A DNA stretch of 5,538 nt from Bacteroidales bacterium M5 (GTDB lineage: Bacteria; Bacteroidota; Bacteroidia; Bacteroidales; Muribaculaceae): contig LUJP01000087.1 of assembly GCA_001689535.1 (NCBI GenBank), forward strand, positions 1 to 5,538. Reading direction: 5' to 3'. The notes under the pieces were generated by a model, which saw only the letters and a program-made list of their open reading frames with translations, had not been told where the DNA came from and searched no databases. A program made the position numbers and the translations under genes. Position 1 is the stretch's first letter. Every line of letters starts with the position of its first letter. This document shows positions 1 through 5,509 of this stretch, in pieces.

Positions 1-83
1 CGCCGTCGATAGGGATATCGAGGGTCCGCGGGATTGGACGGCCGGAGGCCGACCTTCCCAGGGACGGAGGCGGAGGGCACGGA

Positions 84-105
84 GTGGCGATATCCTTATT
101 GCCAC
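84..105. other. Second conserved hairpin of the repeat unit
   Basis: GTGGCGATA (84-92), loop TCCT, then TATTGCCAC (97-105) pair over 9 bp, with one G-T wobble at the G of GCGA. In copy 2 (211-232) the right arm becomes TATTGCTAC, so a G-C pair becomes another G-T wobble. The fold therefore survives in plus-sense RNA, whereas in minus-sense RNA these positions would be A-C mismatches. The GGA/TCC cores of this loop and the GGGA loop of the unit's first hairpin are complementary. Pairing was judged by eye without energy calculation. Confidence 0.6.
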
Positions 106-129
106 AAGTTCCTATCGCTATCAGTAACG

Positions 130-151
130 CCGTCGATAGGGATATCGACGG
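130..151. other. Perfect 9-bp hairpin at start of repeat unit
   Basis: CCGTCGATA (130-138), loop GGGA, then TATCGACGG (143-151) form a perfect 9-bp dyad. The same perfect hairpin recurs at 257-278. In copy 1 (3-24) it carries a single C-to-G mismatch at position 22. No T-tract follows on either strand, so it is not a canonical intrinsic terminator, though it could block exonucleases at the 3' end of the leftward operon transcript or bind a protein. Confidence 0.8.
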
Positions 152-317
152 TCCGCGGGGCTGGACGGCCGGAGGCCGACCTTCCCAGGGACAGAGGCGG
201 AGGGCACGGAGTGGCGATATCCTTATTGCTACAAGTTCCTATTACTATCAGTAACGCCGTCGATAGGGATATCGACGGTCCGCGAGGCTGGACGGCCGGA
301 GACCGACCTTCCCAGGG

Positions 318-345
318 GGGACGACCGGCTTTGGGGGGGGGCCTG
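318..345. other. G-rich spacer with G9 homopolymer between repeat array and operon end
   Basis: After the repeat similarity stops, a short GC-rich stretch includes nine consecutive G at 333-341, four bases before the stop codon of the leftward operon's last gene. Such a tract is prone to slippage but lies outside any recognised reading frame. I see no stem plus T-tract here, so the terminator of the leftward operon is not identified. Confidence 0.6.
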
Positions 346-1239
346 TCAGAAGGCGACGTTGTATTTGCGTTGCATGAAGAGGGGGTGGAGGGCTTCTTTG
401 GCCTGGCGGAGGCCGGGGTCGCCGGAGTCGTCTTCGCGGTTCACGTAGTTAAGGTCGGGGTGGCGCGCGGCCATCATGGCGGTGAAGTCGCGGCAGATGG
501 TCTCGCCGGCGCCTGTCACCTCATGGTCCATCTTCTCGATGTGGGTCATGAGCGTGTCGCCCACAGGCTCGCCCATAGCAAAGGCCACAATGCCCCGGCC
601 GGGCACACGGAGCACCCCTCCCTCGAAGCCATAGAAGTCCGGGGAGCGGAGCACGCGGAGGGTCTGGGCACGGTCGTAGACGGCGATTTCAGAGGGGTCA
701 GCGTGGGTGTGCAGCCGCCGGTAGAATTCTATGAGTTCGGGGGCGTCGGCCTCCGTAATGGGCGAGAACACGGCATCAGGATGGTCGAGCGCAAAGCGGT
801 TTATATGGTTGCGCTTTTTGCTCAGTTTCTTTCCGGCGAAGGTGCTCAGCGCCTTTATGTCGTAGATATAGTCGGCCCAGTCGGTAAGTTCGGTAAAGCG
901 TCGCGCACCGTTGTCCATAAGCACCTGCAACGCTTCCTGCGGTACCGCCGACATCACAGGCTCGACTCCCTCGGCGCGGCAGTGACGCCGCAGAAGCGCC
1001 AGCGATTCGGCAATGGGCATCGGCCCGAGCGGAAGTGAGAACGCCGTGCGCGACACATCGTTTTCCGTCACACCCTTTATAAACAGTGTGTCGCCTTTTA
1101 TTGCTTTCTGGTAATGGAAATAGTCGGCCCACAGGAAGATTCCGCCCACCGAGAAATCGCACGAGCGGAACGGGTGGGCTGTGAGCCACGGACGCAGCAG
1201 GGGTATGTCGGCCGGGGTTACGGGGGTGAATTCAAGCAT
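346..1239 (-). CDS. DUF2156 / LPG-synthase C-terminal domain acyltransferase-like protein
   Basis: This 297-residue soluble protein has no signal peptide or membrane segment. It resembles the stand-alone phosphatidylglycerol lysyltransferase C-terminal domain family (LPG_synthase_C, DUF2156, COG4866) common in Bacteroidales, built from tandem GNAT-like folds. Visible family features are the N-terminal segment around RSCDFSVGGIFLWADYFHY (25-43), the basic motif KKLSKKRNHINRF (137-149), HIEKMD (233-238), and the C-terminal NREDDSGDPGLRQAKEALHP block (267-286). Related domains in MprF move an aminoacyl group from charged tRNA to a lipid, but this protein lacks the MprF membrane part, so its acceptor is unknown. 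The ATG at 1239 follows the upstream GTPase stop by 24 bp, which supports co-transcription, and it is the last gene of the operon. No Shine-Dalgarno site is evident, as is usual in Bacteroidetes. The family is fairly secure; the substrate is not. Confidence 0.88.
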   Translation of the reverse strand: MLEFTPVTPADIPLLRPWLTAHPFRSCDFSVGGIFLWADYFHYQKAIKGDTLFIKGVTENDVSRTAFSLPLGPMPIAESLALLRRHCRAEGVEPVMSAVPQEALQVLMDNGARRFTELTDWADYIYDIKALSTFAGKKLSKKRNHINRFALDHPDAVFSPITEADAPELIEFYRRLHTHADPSEIAVYDRAQTLRVLRSPDFYGFEGGVLRVPGRGIVAFAMGEPVGDTLMTHIEKMDHEVTGAGETICRDFTAMMAARHPDLNYVNREDDSGDPGLRQAKEALHPLFMQRKYNVAF

Positions 1240-1244
1240 GGGAA

Positions 1245-1275
1245 TCAGCGGCGGTTTAGAACGTCAGCGGCGGTT
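1245..1275. repeat. 12-bp direct repeat spanning the meaB stop codon and following spacer
   Basis: TCAGCGGCGGTT occurs at 1245-1256 and again at 1264-1275, a period of 19 bp. Read on the minus strand, the second site encodes the last Asn-Arg-Arg-stop of the GTPase, and the first repeats that ending inside the 24-bp spacer before the next gene. The intervening 7 bp do not match the flank, so this is not a simple whole-unit duplication. Confidence 0.8.
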
Positions 1276-2349
1276 GAAATAAAGGTCGAGCACATCGCGC
1301 GCGGCAGTGAAAGAGCTCTGGAAATTACCCAGCACACGCGCCTCCTTCTCGGCAAGAGCGGCGGCTATGGCAGGATCGTCGTAAAAACGGCGGCGCAGAG
1401 CCTCATCTATGGTCTCGTACATCCAGTAGCGTTCCTGCTGGTGGCGGCGCACCTGGAAATAGCCGTTGGCCTCCACGAAAGCGAAATAGCGGTCGACCAT
1501 GTCCCACACCTCGGGGATGCCCAGCTCGAAATATCCGGAATAGGTGAGCACCTCGGGTTTCCAGCCCGATTCCGTGGGCGGGAAGAGATGGAGGGCGCTC
1601 CGGAACTGCGCCTGGGCCAGACGGGCGCGGTCAATGTTGTCGCCGTCGGCCTTGTTGATCACAATGCCGTCGGCCATCTCCATTATGCCGCGCTTTATGC
1701 CCTGCAGTTCGTCGCCGGTTCCGGCAAGCTGAATGAGGAGGAAGAAGTCGACCATCGAGTGGACGGCCGTCTCGCTCTGTCCCACACCCACGGTCTCCAC
1801 AAATATATTGTTGAATCCGGCCGCCTCGCAGAGCACTATCGTCTCGCGCGTCTTGCGGGCCACGCCGCCGAGCGATCCGGCCGACGGGCTGGGACGGATG
1901 AACGCTCCGGGATGCACGGAAAGCTTTTCCATGCGGGTCTTGTCGCCGAGAATGCTGCCCTTGGTGCGCTCACTCGAGGGGTCGATAGCGAGCACGGCAA
2001 GCTTGCCGCCACGCTTGAGCAGGTGCAGACCGAACACATCTATCGACGTGCTTTTGCCGGCACCCGGCACACCGGTTATGCCTATGCGGCGCGAGCGGCC
2101 CGAATGAGGCAGGCACTTCTCGATCACCTCCTGGGCCATGGCGCGGTGTTCGGGCGAAAGACTCTCCACGAGGGTGACGCCACGCGAGAGCATGGTGACG
2201 TCGCCTTTGAGGATTCCTTCCACCAGTTCGGCCACCGATGGCATGGGCCGACGGCGCCGACGGAGATATGGGTTGACCTGCGGAGGCTGGCTCACGCCGG
2301 CATTTACGGCAAGACCGCCGAACTGTTTGTCATTTTCTATATGTTCCAT
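1264..2349 (-). CDS. meaB: Methylmalonyl-CoA mutase-associated GTPase MeaB (ArgK family)
   Basis: This 361-residue cytoplasmic G3E-type P-loop GTPase is clearly of the MeaB/ArgK family. Visible motifs are the Walker A GVPGAGKST (93-101), AIDPSS (121-126), the switch/Walker B-like segment VETVGVGQSE (184-193), and the guanine-specificity motif NKAD (232-235). The C-terminal part (about 280-361) fits the family's helical dimerisation extension. MeaB proteins bind the adenosylcobalamin-dependent methylmalonyl-CoA mutase, gating cofactor loading and protecting it from inactivation. In Bacteroidales this mutase serves the succinate-to-propionate route. The roughly 35-residue leader ending in LRRRRRR before PMPSVAEL matches my recollection of Bacteroidales homologues, so the upstream ATG is preferred to Met36. 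The gene starts 36 bp after the DUF1573 stop and ends 24 bp before the acyltransferase-like gene. The mutase subunits are not in this window. Older names call such proteins LAO/AO transport ATPase; that transport role is not supported here. Confidence 0.96.
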   Translation of the reverse strand: MEHIENDKQFGGLAVNAGVSQPPQVNPYLRRRRRPMPSVAELVEGILKGDVTMLSRGVTLVESLSPEHRAMAQEVIEKCLPHSGRSRRIGITGVPGAGKSTSIDVFGLHLLKRGGKLAVLAIDPSSERTKGSILGDKTRMEKLSVHPGAFIRPSPSAGSLGGVARKTRETIVLCEAAGFNNIFVETVGVGQSETAVHSMVDFFLLIQLAGTGDELQGIKRGIMEMADGIVINKADGDNIDRARLAQAQFRSALHLFPPTESGWKPEVLTYSGYFELGIPEVWDMVDRYFAFVEANGYFQVRRHQQERYWMYETIDEALRRRFYDDPAIAAALAEKEARVLGNFQSSFTAARDVLDLYFNRR

Positions 2350-2385
2350 GGCTGGGAGGGGTAAGGGTTTAAATAAGCTGATGTA

Positions 2386-3453
2386 TCATTCGCCCACCAC
2401 GCGCAGAATCAGGCGCGGATCAGCAGGCGAGTTGGTCACGATGGTGAGAGTAGTGTTCAGGGGCTGGCCGCCGGGGAGTTTCTGAGGGTCGAGCGTTACG
2501 GTCACCTGCACCTTCTTGCCGGGTTTCACCTCTGATTTCGCTGCCTTGGCCGAAATGCAGCCGTCGGGGCAGTGAAGCTGCCGGATGATGAGCGGCGAGC
2601 GGCCGGTGTTGGTAAGCTCGAATGTGCGGGAGGTCTTCTTGCCTCCGCGGTCTATTACGCCGAATTCCACTGACCTCACGTCCGCGCTGACACCGGGCGC
2701 GTTGTCGCGCTGCTCCGGAGTGAGTCGGCTGAAATCCTCATGGACAATCATCACGGTGGATATGGTGGCCGTGGCGGAGGGGTTGGCGATGTCGGGAATG
2801 AGAGTGAAGGTGTTTTCCACCGTGCCATATTGCGGACAGCGGTCGGTGAACGCCGTTAGCGAAGCCACCGCCTGCTCTCCGGCAGGAATCTCGGCCGGAC
2901 TGAAAGTGCAGCGGATATATGGAGGAAGGTCGGCCGCGGCGGGAATCACGGCAGAGTCAGTGGGATTGTAGATAAGCACGGAGCCTCCGAGCACATGTCC
3001 TTTGTTGGTCTCGCCCAGAGCCACCACGGTATTGCTCAGACGCATCTGCCCTACCTCTATAGGAAAGCGCTTCTCGAGCGTGGACGAGGCTCCGATCACG
3101 GTTCCGGTGATTTCCAGCACCTCGCGGCGCGAGGGAGCGGTGGTGGTGAGCATCACCTTTTTCTCGAAGCGTCCGGGACGGCCGGCGGGGTCAAACGCCA
3201 CGCCCACCTTCACGGTGTCGCCCGGCGGTATGTCGCCGCGGCTGAACTCGGGGCGCGTGCAGCCGCAGTTGGCGCGCGCCGACAGCACCACTATGGTGTC
3301 GGTGCCCACATTTACGCCGCGGAACACCGTCCGGGCCAGACCGCGGTCCTCGCGAATGGCTCCGAAATCATGCACCGGTTCTATCCAGACTATCTGGGCC
3401 GACGCGGAGGCAGCGGCAAGCAGGCCGCCCAGCAATACGGTTATCCTTCTCAT
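2386..3453 (-). CDS. Secreted protein with three tandem DUF1573/ASH-like domains
   Basis: This 355-residue protein has a Sec signal peptide (MRR, hydrophobic core, likely cut after ASA19), giving a periplasmic or surface location. The mature part reads as three immunoglobulin-like beta domains. Domain 1 (about 28-120) has the DUF1573 opening HDFG and the NCGCTRPEF motif with Cys63 and Cys65. Domain 2 (about 138-235) is more divergent. Domain 3 (about 260-355) opens with VEFGVID, continues RTFELTNTG, and has a looser Cys pair, C295 and C299 in HCPDGC. DUF1573 is related to ASH/HYDIN-type domains that often mediate protein contacts; no enzymatic role is known and none is visible here. Its ATG overlaps the stop of the upstream short DUF1573 gene by 4 bp (ATGA, 3450-3453), suggesting translational coupling. 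The domain call is confident; the function is unknown. Confidence 0.88.
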   Translation of the reverse strand: MRRITVLLGGLLAAASASAQIVWIEPVHDFGAIREDRGLARTVFRGVNVGTDTIVVLSARANCGCTRPEFSRGDIPPGDTVKVGVAFDPAGRPGRFEKKVMLTTTAPSRREVLEITGTVIGASSTLEKRFPIEVGQMRLSNTVVALGETNKGHVLGGSVLIYNPTDSAVIPAAADLPPYIRCTFSPAEIPAGEQAVASLTAFTDRCPQYGTVENTFTLIPDIANPSATATISTVMIVHEDFSRLTPEQRDNAPGVSADVRSVEFGVIDRGGKKTSRTFELTNTGRSPLIIRQLHCPDGCISAKAAKSEVKPGKKVQVTVTLDPQKLPGGQPLNTTLTIVTNSPADPRLILRVVGE

Positions 3454-3842
3454 GGCACAATCACCCCTCCGAATTTAAGTTTCTTGCGTCCGGCGTTGGT
3501 CTTCACCGTTACCTGGCGCTTTATCTCGCCCCGGAACGTAGCAGGGTTGAAATGGATGGTGATGGTGCCGGACTCTCCGGGGGCTATCGGTTTCTTGGGA
3601 AACTCGGGCCGGGTGCAGCCGCAGCCGCCGTTGCTCACGTTGATAATCACCAGCGGAGCGGAGCCGGTGTTGGTAAACCGGTAGCCGAACGACATCTGGC
3701 CGCCCTTCGCCTTGATGTTGCCGAAATCGTGGGTTTCCGATTCAAAAGCTATTTTGGCTCCCCCCTCGGCATGTGCAGGCACAGAGAGCGAGAGGGATAT
3801 CAGGGCCAGAAAGGCCGTGAATATGAAGAAAATCTTTTTCAT
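3450..3842 (-). CDS. Short secreted single-domain DUF1573 protein
   Basis: This 130-residue protein is first in the leftward operon. Residues 1-25 form a Sec signal peptide (MKK, hydrophobic stretch, cut likely after AHA25). The mature part is one DUF1573 domain: THDFGNI (38-43 region), a YRFTNTG strand segment (54-60), the signature GGCGCTRPEF with Cys74 and Cys76, then PIAPGESGTITIHFNP (85-100). It has no lipobox and no transmembrane anchor beyond the signal peptide, so it is probably periplasmic. It shares CGCTRPEF with domain 1 of the next gene, so the two may be paralogous and may work together. The stop overlaps the next start by 4 bp. The ATG at 3842 is chosen because it gives a complete signal peptide. 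The biological role is unknown. Confidence 0.9.
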   Translation of the reverse strand: MKKIFFIFTAFLALISLSLSVPAHAEGGAKIAFESETHDFGNIKAKGGQMSFGYRFTNTGSAPLVIINVSNGGCGCTRPEFPKKPIAPGESGTITIHFNPATFRGEIKRQVTVKTNAGRKKLKFGGVIVP

Positions 3843-3883
3843 GACTGTTTAGTGTAGGGATAATGGGTTGATATAATGTAAAA

Positions 3884-3901
3884 CGCCGTGCGGAGGCGGC
3901 G
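3884..3901 (-). promoter_or_regulatory. Short GC hairpin followed by T4 in the operon leader
   Basis: On the minus strand CGCCG (3901-3897) pairs with CGGCG (3888-3884) across an 8-base loop, followed directly by four T (3883-3880). It lies between the candidate operon promoter and the first start codon, so it would be in the 5' leader. The stem is short and the T-run brief, so attenuator or pause-site activity is only a possibility. Confidence 0.3.
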
Positions 3902-3916
3902 CGTTCGGTCGCCGGA

Positions 3917-3965
3917 CGGGGTGATGCGCAAATTTACAACTTTTTCAGGCATACTCATCACCCCG
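3917..3965. promoter_or_regulatory. Perfect 10-bp inverted repeat flanking the operon promoter
   Basis: CGGGGTGATG at 3917-3926 and CATCACCCCG at 3956-3965 are exact reverse complements separated by 29 bp. The interval contains the leftward candidate -7 box (3929-3936). The right arm ends six bases before the -33 element of the rightward gene. The position suits a two-site operator for a dimeric regulator acting on both divergent genes, but no regulator gene is in the window. Confidence 0.6.
3929..3936 (-). promoter_or_regulatory. Candidate -7 box for the DUF1573-meaB operon
   Basis: Read on the minus strand this is TAAATTTG, matching the Bacteroidetes sigma-ABfr -7 consensus TAnnTTTG. The start codon of the first operon gene is about 85 bp downstream. 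No good TTTG or TTG is seen about 19-21 bp upstream, so the -33 element is weak or absent and the promoter may need an activator. Confidence 0.5.
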
Positions 3966-3970
3966 AAGAG

Positions 3971-4000
3971 TTGTCGGCCCGGAATATTTGGTTATATTTG
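3971..4000 (+). promoter_or_regulatory. Bacteroidetes-type promoter for the GH109-like gene
   Basis: TTG at 3971-3973 serves as the -33 element and TATATTTG at 3993-4000 matches the -7 consensus TAnnTTTG exactly, with a 19-bp spacer. Transcription would begin a few bases after 4000, giving a leader of roughly 65 nt. A second ATATTTG copy sits 10 bp earlier (3984-3990) inside the spacer. Confidence 0.7.
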
Positions 4001-4036
4001 CAAAAAATACCAATCAACAAAAGTTAACCTTACCTA

Positions 4037-4074
4037 TTATTCATTATTACCCGATTTATTCATTATTACCCGAT
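4037..4074. repeat. Perfect 19-bp tandem duplication overlapping the start codon
   Basis: TTATTCATTATTACCCGAT occurs at 4037-4055 and again, with no spacer, at 4056-4074. The second copy ends in the A and T of the start codon at 4073; in the first copy the same position reads ATT, so no second start is created. The duplicated unit is the AT-rich translation-initiation region, which in Bacteroidetes stands in for a Shine-Dalgarno site. Confidence 0.95.
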
Positions 4075-5488
4075 GAAAAAAGTAATTCTTAGTCTGGCCG
4101 CCCTCGCCCTTATGGTAATGCCGGCCTGCGACTCCAAGAAATCCGCCGACAAGGAATCGAAGGTAATCAAGACCGAGATTCCGGCGCGTCCCGAAGGCGC
4201 CACCGACCTGGTGGGCTTCGCCACCAGCCCAATGGACACCGTAAGAGTAGGCTTCATAGGCCTCGGCATGCGCGGACCCGACGCAGTAAAGCGCTTCACT
4301 GCCATCCCCGGTGCCAAAGTAGTAGCCGTGTGTGACCTCGAGCAGGACCGCGTGGACAAAATGCAGGAATGGCTCAAGGAAAAAGGCCTCAACGATGTTG
4401 CCGGCTACGGTGGCTCAGAGGACGCCTGGAAACAGCTCTGCGAGCGTGACGACATAGACCTCGTGTATATTGTCACCGACTGGCAGACACACGCTCCCAT
4501 GGCCCTCTACGCAATGGACAACGGCAAGCACACCGCAATAGAGGTGCCCGCAGCCACCAGCCTCGAGGAAATCTGGGCGCTTGTCAACAAGGCCGAGGAG
4601 AAGCAGCTCCACTGCATGATGCTTGAGAACTGCGTTTACGACTTCTTTGAGATGAACACCCTCAACATGGCCCAGCAGGGTCTCTTCGGCGAGGTGCTCC
4701 ACACCGAAGGCAGCTACCTCCACGACCTCAACGAGTTCTGGCCCTACTACCACAACAACTGGCGCATGGACTTCAACCAGAAGCATCGCGGCGACGTATA
4801 TCCCACCCACGGCATGGGTCCGGCCTGCCAGCTTCTCGACATACACCGCGGCGACCGCATGGAAACCCTCGTGTCGATGGACACCAAGGCCGTTAACGGT
4901 CCCGCCTATATTGAAAAGGTGACCGGCGAGAAACCCGACAGCTTCGCTCAGGGCGACCACACCATGACCATGATACGCACCGCCAACGGCAAGACCATCC
5001 AGATTCAGCACGACGTGCTCACTCCGCGCCCCTACAGCCGCATGTATCAGCTCACCGGCACCAAGGGCTTTGCCAACAAGTATCCCCAGGAAGGCTACTC
5101 GTTCGAACCTGAGCAGCTTGCATCGGCCGAAGTTCCCGACCACGAGAATCTTTCAGCCCACGGTTTCGTGAGCGACCAGCAGAAGAAGGCTCTTGAGGAG
5201 CAGTACATGCACCCCATCATCCGCGAAGTTGGCGAAGTAGCCAAGAAAGTCGGCGGACACGGAGGCATGGACTACATAATGGACTACCGTCTGGTTTACT
5301 GTCTGCGCAACGGTCTGCCTCTTGACATGGACGTGTATGACCTCGCCGAATGGTGCTCGCTCATTCCTCTCACCGCCATCTCCATCGAGAACGGAAACGC
5401 TCCTGTGGAGGTGCCCGACTTCACCCGCGGCGCATGGCAGAAGCAGAAAGGCTACCGCCACGCCTTCGCCAAAGAACCCAAGGAATAA
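4073..5488 (+). CDS. GH109-type alpha-N-acetylgalactosaminidase (Gfo/Idh/MocA fold), putative lipoprotein
   Basis: This 471-residue protein fits Bacteroidales glycoside hydrolase family 109, which removes alpha-linked GalNAc using tightly bound NAD+ in an oxidation, elimination and re-addition cycle. The N-terminus has a Sec-type signal with a lipobox-like MPAC and Cys19; Met at -3 and Pro at -2 are not canonical. The Rossmann region follows: VRVGFIGLGMRG (57-68), Asp88 in VCDLEQDRV as a likely ribose-binding acid, TDWQTHAPMA (135-144) and EVP (157-159), where the dehydrogenase-type EKP lysine is replaced, as I recall for GH109. The catalytic half contains ENCVYDFFEM (185-194, Tyr189) and YPTHGMGPACQLLDIHRGD (243-261), with Tyr243 and His246 in the positions of the GH109 catalytic Tyr/His pair as I recall them from the Elizabethkingia enzyme. 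Length is normal for the family. It has its own promoter and is divergent from the operon. A plain oxidoreductase remains possible, since the fold is shared. Confidence 0.88.
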   Translation: MKKVILSLAALALMVMPACDSKKSADKESKVIKTEIPARPEGATDLVGFATSPMDTVRVGFIGLGMRGPDAVKRFTAIPGAKVVAVCDLEQDRVDKMQEWLKEKGLNDVAGYGGSEDAWKQLCERDDIDLVYIVTDWQTHAPMALYAMDNGKHTAIEVPAATSLEEIWALVNKAEEKQLHCMMLENCVYDFFEMNTLNMAQQGLFGEVLHTEGSYLHDLNEFWPYYHNNWRMDFNQKHRGDVYPTHGMGPACQLLDIHRGDRMETLVSMDTKAVNGPAYIEKVTGEKPDSFAQGDHTMTMIRTANGKTIQIQHDVLTPRPYSRMYQLTGTKGFANKYPQEGYSFEPEQLASAEVPDHENLSAHGFVSDQQKKALEEQYMHPIIREVGEVAKKVGGHGGMDYIMDYRLVYCLRNGLPLDMDVYDLAEWCSLIPLTAISIENGNAPVEVPDFTRGAWQKQKGYRHAFAKEPKE

Positions 5489-5509
5489 CTAATCCATAAT
5501 TACAGCAAC

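Larger units (their letters stand above)
1..317. repeat. 127-bp direct tandem repeat, two full copies and one partial
   Basis: Copy 1 is 1-127, copy 2 is 128-254 and copy 3 is 255-317, which stops after the motif CCTTCCCAGGG. Each starts with CGCCGTCGATAGGGATATCG. By eye, copies 1 and 2 differ at 7 of 127 positions and copies 2 and 3 at 2 of the 63 shared positions. The window begins exactly at a copy start, so the array may continue leftward. It looks non-coding: 127 is not a multiple of three, so no frame keeps the same peptide from copy to copy, and the unit is dense in dyads. Three hairpin-forming segments recur in each full unit: a strong stem at the unit start, a short CGGCC/GGCCG stem (39-43 with 47-51 in copy 1) and a stem near unit position 84. 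It lies downstream of the leftward operon, so transcripts could read into it. No transposase is visible. It could be a dispersed intergenic repeat family, a non-autonomous element or a VNTR; I cannot tell which. Confidence 0.93.

Noticed and set aside
1..317. CRISPR array
   Set aside because: The 127-bp units are near-identical throughout; there are no short repeats separated by unique spacers.
34..1038. Long plus-strand open frame through the repeat array and the acyltransferase-like gene
   Set aside because: It is antisense to a gene with clear family motifs and crosses non-coding repeats in shifting frames; it is a GC-rich shadow.
1800..1807. TATATTTG on the minus strand as an internal promoter
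   Set aside because: It matches the -7 consensus but lies inside meaB coding sequence with no upstream TTTG at the right distance; chance is likely.
1114..2364. 416-codon plus-strand open frame opposite meaB
   Set aside because: The minus strand has a complete G-protein motif set; the plus frame shows no recognisable domain and spans the operon gaps.
2350..2385. Cobalamin riboswitch before meaB
   Set aside because: The gap is only 36 bp, too short for a riboswitch, and no B12-box-like motif is seen.
2995..3684. Plus-strand open frame across the two DUF1573 genes
   Set aside because: It spans the overlap of two real minus-strand genes and has no domain signal.
3917..3965. Invertible promoter of the Bacteroides phase-variation type
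   Set aside because: The 29-bp interval is much shorter than the segments normally inverted by site-specific recombinases, and no recombinase is nearby.
4415..5143. Minus-strand open frame opposite the GH109-like gene
   Set aside because: The opposite strand contains a complete, well-conserved protein; the antisense translation is low-complexity and V/H/G-rich.
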